Virus record (IMG/VR): IMGVR_UViG_3300032893_000206
Span: 1 to 33,917 of that record
Reading direction: 5' to 3' (one strand)
From: a virus
Length of the DNA: 33,917 bases
Made by a program: the position numbers and the translations under genes. Shown here one piece after another: positions 1 through 7,082 of the stretch. The stretch's first letter is position 1, and each line of letters begins with the position of its first letter. The notes beneath the pieces are model-generated. The model saw only the letters and a list, made by a program, of their open reading frames with translations. It searched no databases and was not told where the DNA came from.

Positions 1-1368
1 AGATACTCCTGTCCAGCTCGCGCTCAAAACAAAGTTCACATTGGGGGCGTTCACCTGGACCGTAGGGAGATTGCCCGTCTGCATGAAAGGGAGCGTATTG
101 CCGCTATAGGCGCAAGCAGGGGCGGTGGATGACCATGTAGAGAGCGTGTTGACGGTTGAGGCCAGGACGCTAGAGCTGGCCTCATCATTGGACGTATAGA
201 GTGCGCAGTTGACGTTATTGTTCGTGCAGTAATATGTCCAGCTACTTACGTTATCGCAATACCCAGTCTTTCCGGCATTTGTGACAATAGACGTACTCCA
301 ATTTACGGTTTTCCATCCCCCATAGCTGCCGATCATATAGAACGGGTCTTTCCTGCCAAAGTTGGGGGATGAGTTGTAATCACCTACCCCGTAAGTCGCT
401 CCGTAAGCCGTACCATCCAAGAGCTTCTGATATTCGACAGATGGGTAGTCCTGGGTGGAAGCGGGTTGATCGCCTATCGGTACAAGGTGATGGCGGTGCA
501 GGAAAGCATAGGTATGGAGTGCGCTTGTTAGATACGGGTCTGAGAAATAGCTTGCAGGGAAACGGACCCCGTTTAAGCGCATGGACAAATCCGAAAGCCC
601 CAGGTAGGAAATCACCGTCACCGTATCCACCGAGGGCATCTGGAAGTTATAGACAAGGAGTTGAACGGGGATCTGCGTTGAGACTGTCACCCCGTTCTCG
701 TAGACCGTAATCAGGCCGTTATAGGTTCCGGCTGGCAACGCTGTAGAGATATAGATTTCGCCGCCAATGGCTTGCGAAGAGGAAGCGTAGACTGTAAAGC
801 TCGATATGGAAAATTCTTCTATCGGTACCGCGGGGTCGGGGTAGAACTTGTTGGCATCTGGTCTGTTCGTCCAATGCCATGTCCCCCCGTTTGCTACGCA
901 GTTGTTATTGCCATTGACCGTACATGGCACACGAAATCTTACAGGCTCTTGCCTTATTTCGTACTCCGACGGATCCCAGGGTCCGTTGTTATTCAGCCCC
1001 ACTTGCTGTAGGTAGCTGTAGCGGTAAAGCGTAATCGGGCGACCTGTGTAATCCCATACGCTATTGCTTGATACGACCACAGATGAGATACTTCCTCCGG
1101 CTGATCCGGTAAAGCTCGAAATCTTGACCATGACGTTAGAAGCGTCGGAAGCCCCGCCCAAGAGGTATGTGACCCAGGTTACAAGCTCTCCCTTGCCGCC
1201 AAAGAGCTTCAAAGTCGTTCCGTCCCAGGCGCGGTTAGGCGAGAAGGACGAGCAATCCGTGTCCTGTCGGGCCATCTTGTAGCCCCCGTCCTCCGAGCAA
1301 GTGCCTTTAAGATTCACCACGGCCCAGGAAGGAGAAGCCAGTAAAAGTAGGAGTGCCCATCGCCTCAT
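1..1368 (-). CDS. Secreted protein, possible GH123/DUF4091-like glycoside hydrolase, 3' end off window
   Basis: The frame is open from an ATG at 1368 to the left edge, at least 456 codons with no stop. It starts with a clear signal peptide (MRRWALLLLLASPSWA, cleavage about residue 16). Around residues 210-245 it has a beta-strand pattern AGTYNGLITV...VPVQLLVYNFQMP. This resembles the linker between the N-terminal beta-sandwich and the catalytic barrel of DUF4091/GH123-like glycosidases, where a 'GxYxGxxxV...VxVxVxxFxLP' string is typical. The next part (YLTSALHTYAFLHRHHL) would be the first barrel helix. The catalytic acids would lie further on and cannot be checked here. The start overlaps the upstream gene's stop as ATGA (1365-1368), so the two are translationally coupled. 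Sec export is visible; the hydrolase assignment is by pattern memory only. It could instead be a receptor-binding or depolymerase protein. Confidence 0.7.
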   Translation of the reverse strand, partial: MRRWALLLLLASPSWAVVNLKGTCSEDGGYKMARQDTDCSSFSPNRAWDGTTLKLFGGKGELVTWVTYLLGGASDASNVMVKISSFTGSAGGSISSVVVSSNSVWDYTGRPITLYRYSYLQQVGLNNNGPWDPSEYEIRQEPVRFRVPCTVNGNNNCVANGGTWHWTNRPDANKFYPDPAVPIEEFSISSFTVYASSSQAIGGEIYISTALPAGTYNGLITVYENGVTVSTQIPVQLLVYNFQMPSVDTVTVISYLGLSDLSMRLNGVRFPASYFSDPYLTSALHTYAFLHRHHLVPIGDQPASTQDYPSVEYQKLLDGTAYGATYGVGDYNSSPNFGRKDPFYMIGSYGGWKTVNWSTSIVTNAGKTGYCDNVSSWTYYCTNNNVNCALYTSNDEASSSVLASTVNTLSTWSSTAPACAYSGNTLPFMQTGNLPTVQVNAPNVNFVLSASWTGVS

Positions 1369-2108
1369 GGATGCGTGAAAGCCGCCTGAACGGAGAGCCA
1401 CGTATAATAAGAACTTTCCGTCCAAGTTGAGGTATAAGCCCCAGCGGAAGCGACGTTAGCGTCCTGGGCATACCAGGAGATCGATGCTTGGTCGTTTTTA
1501 TATCTTGCCGTTCCGTTTTGCCCCGTTACTGCACCTCCAGCTTGTGAGAATAAGAAGTTGAACATCGTTTCATTCGTTCCAGAAGTCGTTGCCGAAAGAC
1601 TTGTGATGGGAATAGAGGAAGCAACTGCGGGGGCACTTCCGCTAAAGACATCAAATGGCGAAGAAGTATTCTGGCCACTGTATTCTGCGGCCACACAATA
1701 ATTCTGCCCATTGCATCCATTGGTAGCGGCAGTAATAATTGTCGCTCCTGAATTACAGCTTTTCACATACCAAATGCCTGCGTAATAGCCTGCCGATCCT
1801 GTCACAGTTCCGGCATTTAGCCAAGAGTTAGAATTATTATCAGACACAGTAATTCCTGAAGCATTATTGTTTGTGCCGCATCCTACAACTAATAAATTTC
1901 CTGCCGATGGCGTAATATTCAATGTCGAACCGCATCCCCCATCCGTTGTAGCGGTTGAGACAATCTGCACAAATGTCAGGGGGTTTGAACTGCTCCCCCC
2001 ACTCGCCGCCGCCGATGACAGCGTGACGGTCATTAAAGAGCCGTAAGTGGAGATCGTTCCTGCCATGACAGGAGAAGTGAGCAGAAGTAGTACGAGTAGT
2101 TTTTTCAT
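1365..2108 (-). CDS. Secreted beta-sandwich protein, 247 aa
   Basis: The start chosen is the ATG at 2108, which overlaps the upstream stop as TAATG; the frame is open further upstream but only inside the fibre gene. The N-terminus is a textbook signal peptide (MKKLLVLLLLTSPVMAG). The mature part is rich in Ser, Thr, Gly and Asn, with strands such as SAGNLLVVGCG, TVSDNNSNSW and CVAAEYSGQ. This 'GNLLVV...VSDNxxNxW...AEYSG' layout is seen in many bacterial and phage secreted proteins of unknown function and suggests an Ig-like or jelly-roll fold. Several cysteines (GGCGS, GCG, KSCN, GCNGQNYC) could form disulfides after export. It lies between the fibre-like gene and the hydrolase-like gene, so a surface or fibre-associated role is inferred. 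The function is unknown. Confidence 0.8.
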   Translation of the reverse strand: MKKLLVLLLLTSPVMAGTISTYGSLMTVTLSSAAASGGSSSNPLTFVQIVSTATTDGGCGSTLNITPSAGNLLVVGCGTNNNASGITVSDNNSNSWLNAGTVTGSAGYYAGIWYVKSCNSGATIITAATNGCNGQNYCVAAEYSGQNTSSPFDVFSGSAPAVASSIPITSLSATTSGTNETMFNFLFSQAGGAVTGQNGTARYKNDQASISWYAQDANVASAGAYTSTWTESSYYTWLSVQAAFTHP

Positions 2109-5100
2109 TAGTTCGACGACCCTCCTGAAATCAGAAAGCCAAAGACAGGAATGGATATATTGCTTATCGTTGGCGAGGTTAATGTGATTGGATTTGGAAG
2201 CGGAAAAGCCGCCGCCGCAATCTTCATGCAAAGTGGAGATCCAGCGCGAGTGGTATCCCTATAGACTCCAGCCGTGGATGAAACATCAATGGCCAGATAA
2301 TACGGACCAGGCGGAATAAAGGTCGGAGGCGAAAGGGACTTCTTGGCATCTTGGGATGTAGAGGGCGTAAAACTACCGGTATGGTAAATGAGATTTCCTC
2401 CCAAATCATAGATGCCGTAATCGACGTTACAGGCTGTTGCCGCCCATCCATAATGAAGGCCAGTAATGAACACCGGAGCATTGATATAGGTTGAACATAG
2501 GATCACATCGCTTGATGTCGCTACGCTTGAGGTATCGCCAGATCCAGTATTTACCCTGTTGGTCCCATAAACTCCGTCGGGCGTGTATTGAATCCCTCCA
2601 AAGCCGCCCACCCATTCGTTGCCCGTAGAGTAGAGCGAAGCATGCTGAGTGTAGGCATTGAGCGTAATGGTCCCTGTTCCTTCAATGAGATCCGTTCCGG
2701 CGCCAGAGATCTTGACCGCATCGGTGGTTTTGTCCACTTTGTAGATCATGATTGAAAGGCCAGGATAAGAAGCCGCCGCAGGGAGCGTCAGCGTGATCCA
2801 GGCCGTGTTGGCGGGAGCCGAAGCAAGGACAACGCTCATGGTCGAGGTGAGCGTGCTGGTTGTCGCCACAACAGCCGTCGGAGTGCTGATGACCACCTGG
2901 GAAGAAATCTTTATGCCACTGACTGTCGTTGATCCTGTAAAGTTGGTGTAGGACTGGAAGATGTTTCCGCCCGTCCAGGTTTGAGTAGAAGAAAGAGCCG
3001 CGCTCGTCAGAGTCGTCCAGCTCACAGCGGCTCCTTGGCCGCCCGATTGAAGCACCTGGCCGCTTGTTCCTGGGCTTCCGCTTATTATAATGGAGGTCGA
3101 TATGACAAGGGCTCCCGAGGCCGTAATGCTCGATACAAAGGTTTGACCCGCTGTCCAGGTCTGGGTTGAAGAAAGAGAGACGGTTCCTCCGCAAGTCCCC
3201 GTCACGACCTTGCCTGTTGAATCTGTACCGATACAACTTTGGCTTATGAGGGATTTGAAGGTCGCCGTAGTGAAGGTGACGCTCGAAATAGTCAATGTCG
3301 ATCCCGTATAGTCAAACCAGACCCCCGTCGCCGTTTGGCTTGAGACATTCGTGACGGTCATCGTGGCGATGTTCGATATGATCGTGGTCGTCGAATTGAT
3401 CGTGACGGTTGAGCCGTTGTTGGTGAAGTTATTAAAGCCCAGGAACGCTGATTGCGTAGGGCTTGAGACTTGAACGGAGTAATCAGGTGCGCCAGGAGTG
3501 CCGCTAGAGCCTGCCGCCGCTATCGTGACGGTAGTCGTGCCGCCTGAGACAGAAGGCGTGAGCGTTATATTCGTGCCACCAATGAGGCTCATGGTAGGAG
3601 TCGGGCTGGATTGATGGACGGAGTTCACCATCAACTCCCAGTTGTTGCCCGAAACGCCTGAGCCAGATCCTGTCCCGCAAGCGGCCCCAGAGTCCCCGAC
3701 CTGTCCCGCAGCCGTCCAGTACGTACAATGTCCTGCCGAATTGGTCGTGGTCGTGATCGCCACAATCCCTGCGGTTCCTGCGTTGTTAATGGCGGTCAAC
3801 GCATGATTGCTTGAATCTGCGTATAAAATGTCCGAGCCTGATACACCGGAGGGAGCGGAGCCTTCGGTCAGAGTGAGCGCCCCGGCGCCTGTTCCTTGCA
3901 CCGTGATACTGCCGACATAAACTGGCCCTGTCACTGTCATCGATGAGAACGTCTGCGTAGAAAGAAGCGACACGAAGTTCGTCGCTGATCCCGTAAGCTG
4001 TGAGCTAAACTGCGTCCCGTTCAGATTGATGCCTGACGTCGGAGTGGAGGCAATCCAGCTAAAGGCCGACACCGTTCCTGTTCCGACGGCAAGGGCTGAG
4101 GAGCCACCAGTAGCAGAGATGGCCTGACAACCAAAGGAGCCGCCCGCCCAACTTAGGGCGTGGGTGCTATCGCCGCAAGTGGCAAGGGATCCGCCTTGGT
4201 AGGTTCCGGCCCGGAATTGGTTAGTGACAGTTCCGCTTGATACTGTAAACGTTGACATGAGCACTGTAACTGCATCGCTTGTTCCAACGGCGCCGATCAT
4301 GGCCGTATTAGAAGTTCCGACAATAACGTTATAGCCTATAGCGATAGCCTTATTGACCGCTCCGCCGGTCCCGTAGAATCCGTTTCCGTATCCGATGCCA
4401 GTATTACCAGAAGCGGCATTGTCCATAGTCGGATCGCCAGTATTACCAACAATCGTATTGCTGGAACCTGTAATGATGTTCTCGCAGGTCTGATGGCCCT
4501 TATTGTCTGGACCGCCTATGCAAACATTTGAAATTCCAGTCGTAATATCGGGAGCGACTCCCTCTCCTATTCCTGTATTGTAATCGCCTGTTGTTATGTG
4601 ATCGAAAATTTGAGAGCCAATTCCAGTGTTTGCTGTACCATTTGATAAGACAGGCCCGGCGGCATATCCAATCATAACGTTGTCTTGTCCGCCATCTGCT
4701 ACGTAGCCAGAGCCATAGCCGATATAAGTGCTTTGTTTGTCATTTGTTGCCGTATATCCAGCGTTATAGCCGATGTAAGTGTCATAAGAAGCCGAAGTCC
4801 CTGCATGATAACCGGCGTTAAACCCTATCGCCGTAAAGCCGCTTCCCCCGTCAGACGTATAGCAGGCGTTTCCCCCTATGCAAGTTGAGGTGTCATACCA
4901 ATTCGGCACATGGTTATCAGGCCCAATAAAAACACCGCCGTTGGTCGTCAGATAAAGCCCGTTACTTGTCCCGACGTTCATACCATTAGAGGTAAGAATC
5001 CCACCGTTCCCGCTAAAGGAATTGACGGAAGATGCCGCTATAAGATAGCCCGTGAAGGAACCCGTCGTCCCCGAAAGAAGGCCCGTAACGTTTTCAGTGA

Positions 5101-5677
5101 CGGCATTGAGCGTATTAGTGACAGACGCATTGACGAGCGTCGCGCTCGAATAGGAAATTGTTGAACCTGAAACATACGTCAGAGTTCCCGTCGATGCCAC
5201 AATCGTGCTGACGTTGATACCGTAAGGGTTGGTCCAGGTAAACGTCCCAGGGGAAACGATGCCGGAGCCGCCCGTAGGAGCCGGAGTCCAATAGGGAGGG
5301 CCAGCGGAGCCTTGAGTGGCTAAGAGATAGCCCGAAGTGCCTGGGGAGAGGCCGGAAAGAGTGTTGGAGGAGCCAGAAGCAGAGTAGTAAGTAGCTGAAT
5401 ACTGGTTGGCGACGTTAGTTAGATTCCCTCCACTGCCGCCACCGCCTGATCCGCAAGGCGATCCCGTACAGGTCAAGCTCTTCACCGTGACATTTCCATT
5501 GGTAGTAAAAGCATCGGGATTGTTATTGGTGTCATTCTGATTGATCGTAATCCCCACTACATTCCCATTCTGCGGAACAGTCACGGTCATAGGAGTCCGG
5601 GCTTCCGGCTGCAAAGTCGCCCCGTAAGCTAAGGTTCCGAGTAATACTAGAGCTAATGATCTGAGTTTATTGGCCAT
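2108..5677 (-). CDS. Tail-fibre-like protein with signal peptide, 1189 aa
   Basis: This is the largest gene in the window. The N-terminus (MANKLRSLALVLLGTLAYGA) reads as a signal peptide. A Gly linker follows near residues 75-85 and then Ser/Thr-rich beta-repeats. Residues about 280-460 hold a run of GFNAGY / GYNAGY / GYGSGY / GYAAG units like the beta-rolls of YadA-type adhesins and phage fibres. Around 605-640 there is a TLTEGSAP...DILYADSS...LTAINN repeat typical of phage fibres. Two SSTQTWT(A/G)G repeats lie near 830 and 893. The last about 160 residues look like a globular tip (TSSDVILCSTY..., GPYYLAIDVSSTAG). Its start overlaps the upstream 77-residue gene by 11 bases. It is probably a receptor-binding fibre. 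The signal peptide is odd for a phage fibre, which normally assembles in the cytoplasm; a surface adhesin carried by the phage is the alternative. Confidence 0.85.
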   Translation of the reverse strand: MANKLRSLALVLLGTLAYGATLQPEARTPMTVTVPQNGNVVGITINQNDTNNNPDAFTTNGNVTVKSLTCTGSPCGSGGGGSGGNLTNVANQYSATYYSASGSSNTLSGLSPGTSGYLLATQGSAGPPYWTPAPTGGSGIVSPGTFTWTNPYGINVSTIVASTGTLTYVSGSTISYSSATLVNASVTNTLNAVTENVTGLLSGTTGSFTGYLIAASSVNSFSGNGGILTSNGMNVGTSNGLYLTTNGGVFIGPDNHVPNWYDTSTCIGGNACYTSDGGSGFTAIGFNAGYHAGTSASYDTYIGYNAGYTATNDKQSTYIGYGSGYVADGGQDNVMIGYAAGPVLSNGTANTGIGSQIFDHITTGDYNTGIGEGVAPDITTGISNVCIGGPDNKGHQTCENIITGSSNTIVGNTGDPTMDNAASGNTGIGYGNGFYGTGGAVNKAIAIGYNVIVGTSNTAMIGAVGTSDAVTVLMSTFTVSSGTVTNQFRAGTYQGGSLATCGDSTHALSWAGGSFGCQAISATGGSSALAVGTGTVSAFSWIASTPTSGINLNGTQFSSQLTGSATNFVSLLSTQTFSSMTVTGPVYVGSITVQGTGAGALTLTEGSAPSGVSGSDILYADSSNHALTAINNAGTAGIVAITTTTNSAGHCTYWTAAGQVGDSGAACGTGSGSGVSGNNWELMVNSVHQSSPTPTMSLIGGTNITLTPSVSGGTTTVTIAAAGSSGTPGAPDYSVQVSSPTQSAFLGFNNFTNNGSTVTINSTTTIISNIATMTVTNVSSQTATGVWFDYTGSTLTISSVTFTTATFKSLISQSCIGTDSTGKVVTGTCGGTVSLSSTQTWTAGQTFVSSITASGALVISTSIIISGSPGTSGQVLQSGGQGAAVSWTTLTSAALSSTQTWTGGNIFQSYTNFTGSTTVSGIKISSQVVISTPTAVVATTSTLTSTMSVVLASAPANTAWITLTLPAAASYPGLSIMIYKVDKTTDAVKISGAGTDLIEGTGTITLNAYTQHASLYSTGNEWVGGFGGIQYTPDGVYGTNRVNTGSGDTSSVATSSDVILCSTYINAPVFITGLHYGWAATACNVDYGIYDLGGNLIYHTGSFTPSTSQDAKKSLSPPTFIPPGPYYLAIDVSSTAGVYRDTTRAGSPLCMKIAAAAFPLPNPITLTSPTISNISIPVFGFLISGGSSN

Positions 5678-5900
5678 TGATGAAAGTGTTAGTAAGCGCT
5701 CCCAAAGTTGGGTCTAAAATAGGTTGATTATTAGCGACTTGCTGCAAGTAAGCAATGATGGTTGCAGCCGGCGTTCCTACCATGAAAGTAGGCCGAATGG
5801 GAGGGAAAGCATGTAAACCATCAAAGATCTCGGCCTCAATGTAGATATTCGTGCCATCCGTAGACACGCTCTTGACCAAGACCCGGTAGGGATTAGCCAT
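5667..5900 (-). CDS. Small protein preceding fibre gene, 77 aa (paralogue of 18224-18457)
   Basis: The protein starts MANPYRVLVKSVSTDGTN and ends NTFINGQ. It aligns end to end, without gaps by eye, with the 77-residue product at 18224-18457, sharing MANPY, DGTNxY, DG, P, GTxA, NQP, a leucine pair and the final GQ. The start overlaps the upstream stop as TAATG (5900-5902), and the stop overlaps the fibre start by 11 bases. In both places this small gene sits directly before a gene for a signal-peptide protein. That suggests a partner role such as chaperone, attachment or fold-nucleation for the downstream product, but this is inference only. No known family was recognised with certainty. Confidence 0.8.
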   Translation of the reverse strand: MANPYRVLVKSVSTDGTNIYIEAEIFDGLHAFPPIRPTFMVGTPAATIIAYLQQVANNQPILDPTLGALTNTFINGQ

Positions 5901-6088
5901 TAAGAAGCCCTTGAATCCTTGACCGTAATGCCCTTGCGCTTAAAGCCCTCGGCCGCTTGGACCGCGTTCTGCTCTAAGACAGAACCAAACTGATTGACTT
6001 TCTGCTTGGTCACGTCCCCTGCGGCCGGCGCCGGGCTATGCTGCGGAATAATCAAGACTTCTGAATTTTGAATGTTTATATCGTCCAT
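5900..6088 (-). CDS. Small KRKG-motif protein, 62 aa
   Basis: The C-terminal half (VNQFGSVLEQNAVQAAEGF then KRKGITVKDSRAS) matches the C-terminal half of the next gene upstream (6088-6315), so the two are tandem duplicates. The N-terminal third is short and hydrophobic (EVLIIPQ) with a Pro/Ala linker. The start overlaps the upstream stop by one base (TAATG at 6088-6090), and its own stop overlaps the next start in the same way. It has no signal peptide or membrane segment. The function is unknown; its position between ejection-type and fibre genes suggests a minor virion or assembly role. Confidence 0.75.
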   Translation of the reverse strand: MDDINIQNSEVLIIPQHSPAPAAGDVTKQKVNQFGSVLEQNAVQAAEGFKRKGITVKDSRAS

Positions 6089-6315
6089 TAGGATGACCTA
6101 CTGTCTTTCACCATGATTCCTTTGCGTTTAAAGGCCATAACAGCGTTTACAGCGTCCTTTTCAAGCTCAGAGCCAAATCGCTTGACCTTAGAGGCCGTAG
6201 CATCGCCTACAGCCTTCACAGGAGAGGCTTTCTGAGGCACCACCATGACTTTAGGGGTCTCAGGCTTGGCGATCTTGATGGATATTTCTATTGTTTCGTC
6301 GGGTTCATTCGACAT
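6088..6315 (-). CDS. Small KRKG-motif protein, 75 aa
   Basis: The start is placed at the ATG at 6315 (MSNEPDETIEIS), with AGGGG about 8 bases upstream and an 11-base overlap with the previous gene. The frame is open to 6459 but only across that gene. The product has an acidic N-terminus, a Lys/Val/Pro segment (KVMVVPQKASPVKAVGD) and the C-terminal block VKRFGSELEKDAVNAVMAF then KRKGIMVKDSRSS. This block is shared with the downstream gene, which marks a tandem duplication. The function is unknown. Confidence 0.75.
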   Translation of the reverse strand: MSNEPDETIEISIKIAKPETPKVMVVPQKASPVKAVGDATASKVKRFGSELEKDAVNAVMAFKRKGIMVKDSRSS

Positions 6316-6487
6316 GGGTAAACCCCTTGCGCTTGGGCTGATATTCTTTATGGCCTTCCTGGGCCTTGCGCTTCTCTGAGAGCATGATTGCGACTGCCTG
6401 TTTAGGATTGCTGACTTCTGGTCCCTTTTTAGAGCCTGAATGGAGCTTTCCTTCTTCAAACTTCGGCATTACTTTATTCCAGGGCAT
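6305..6487 (-). CDS. DUF6496-like small protein, 60 aa
   Basis: The product contains MPKFEEGKLHSGS and NPKQAVAIMLSEKRKAQ, the pattern I associate with the DUF6496 family of small proteins found in phage and bacterial genomes ('GKLHSGS...KQAIAIALSEARKA'). It has a strong Shine-Dalgarno (AGGAGG, then ATAT, then ATG). The C-terminus reads PKRKGFTHVE, bringing the KRKG motif of the neighbouring genes into a different protein context. The function of the family is unknown to me; the basic helix suggests nucleic-acid contact. Confidence 0.8.
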   Translation of the reverse strand: MPWNKVMPKFEEGKLHSGSKKGPEVSNPKQAVAIMLSEKRKAQEGHKEYQPKRKGFTHVE

Positions 6488-6495
6488 ATATCCTC

Positions 6496-6672
6496 CTATC
6501 TCGTATTCCCATCTCGATTGTGATCGGGAAGCTCGCCCATGATGGAGGGGCGGCCGATGCGGTCTGCAACGTTATCCTGGTATTGTCCTCCTGGAGTGTT
6601 CATGTTTACAGCTTTCCTTCGCTTCAAAGCTTTCTCGTCTAATTCCTGCTGTCTTGTCTTTTTAGGTTCCAT
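6496..6672 (-). CDS. Small basic protein, 58 aa
   Basis: The gene is read from an ATG at 6672 to a TAG at 6496-6498. The ribosome-binding site AGGAGG lies 5 bases before the ATG and overlaps the previous gene's stop. The protein starts MEPKKTRQQELDEKALKRR, an amphipathic basic helix, and later has DNVADRIGRPSIMGELPD. The RIGR tetrapeptide is also in the previous gene (NRIGRYTDVN), and KRR is a variant of the local KRKG motif. The spacing to both neighbours is only a few bases. The function is unknown. Confidence 0.75.
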   Translation of the reverse strand: MEPKKTRQQELDEKALKRRKAVNMNTPGGQYQDNVADRIGRPSIMGELPDHNRDGNTR

Positions 6673-6680
6673 AAGTCCTC

Positions 6681-6884
6681 CTATGTCAAATCCTGTGGAT
6701 TAACGTCTGTGTAGCGCCCGATCCTGTTTTGAGGCATCGCTGATCCCATGACGGGATCATTCTTAATCGCCGCTTGCGCGGCATCGTTCATTTGCTGGCT
6801 AGGCGTTCTAGTGCCTATAGCCTTCGCCGCCACCCTTACCCCTTTCCTCTTGAACATTTGCTCCGGTAAATCGCTAGGATTCAT
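6681..6884 (-). CDS. Small KRKG-motif protein, 67 aa
   Basis: The start at 6884 has a good ribosome-binding site (AGGAG 6 bases upstream) and overlaps the preceding tiny gene by 11 bases. The N-terminus MNPSDLPEQMFKRKGVRVAA carries the same FKRKG(I/V)xV motif found at the C-termini of two genes further along. Then come a helical Ala-rich segment (MNDAAQAAIKNDPVMGSAMP) and NRIGRYTDVNPQDLT. It has no membrane segment. The function is unknown, but the motif links it to the rest of the array. Confidence 0.75.
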   Translation of the reverse strand: MNPSDLPEQMFKRKGVRVAAKAIGTRTPSQQMNDAAQAAIKNDPVMGSAMPQNRIGRYTDVNPQDLT

Positions 6885-6978
6885 ATAGGACTCCTTTTGG
6901 GCCTTGACCTAGCAATCCGCTAGGGGTAAGATGGGGGTGGAGAGATCCTATGACTTGGACAATGGCCATCGTTGTCAT
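6874..6978 (-). CDS. Tiny protein, 34 aa
   Basis: The gene runs from an ATG at 6978 to a TAG at 6874-6876. It has GAGGAG just upstream, an ATGA overlap with the preceding tiny gene (6975-6978), and an 11-base overlap with the following one. The product, MTTMAIVQVIGSLHPHLTP..., has a short hydrophobic start and a Gly/Pro-rich end (SGLLGQGPKG). The ideal coupling at both ends is the main evidence; the protein itself is not recognised. Confidence 0.55.
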   Translation of the reverse strand: MTTMAIVQVIGSLHPHLTPSGLLGQGPKGVLYES

Positions 6979-7082
6979 CGTTCTCCTCGAAATCCTTCAT
7001 ACTTTGAATCGAATTGATTCAAAAGATCAAAGACATCCCTCAGATTGTTCTTGCCAAAGTTGTGTAGGCTATTAATTGCCAT
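6975..7082 (-). CDS. Tiny protein, 35 aa
   Basis: The ATG at 7082 lies inside the end of the ejection-type gene (11-base overlap), and the stop at 6975-6977 forms ATGA with the next start. The product, MAINSLHNFGKNNLRDVF..., is hydrophilic and helical, with acidic and basic residues alternating (LLNQFDSKYEGFRGER). With its neighbour it fills what would otherwise be a 190-base gap in a gene-dense operon. The function is unknown. Confidence 0.55.
   Translation of the reverse strand: MAINSLHNFGKNNLRDVFDLLNQFDSKYEGFRGER

Noticed and set aside
369-1282. Rightward frames of 72-113 codons across the left end
   Set aside because: They lie antisense to a long leftward gene with a signal peptide and a coupled start; the products are Arg/Pro/Ser-rich, as expected for shadow frames.
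6950-7075. Rightward 41-codon frame with a hydrophobic start (MTWTMAIVVIVLLEIL) and a CSCQSC end, with GGAG upstream
   Set aside because: Two leftward frames over the same bases (6975-7082 and 6874-6978) join their neighbours by 11-, 4- and 11-base overlaps with a good ribosome-binding site, in the direction of the operon. The rightward frame is probably their antisense shadow.
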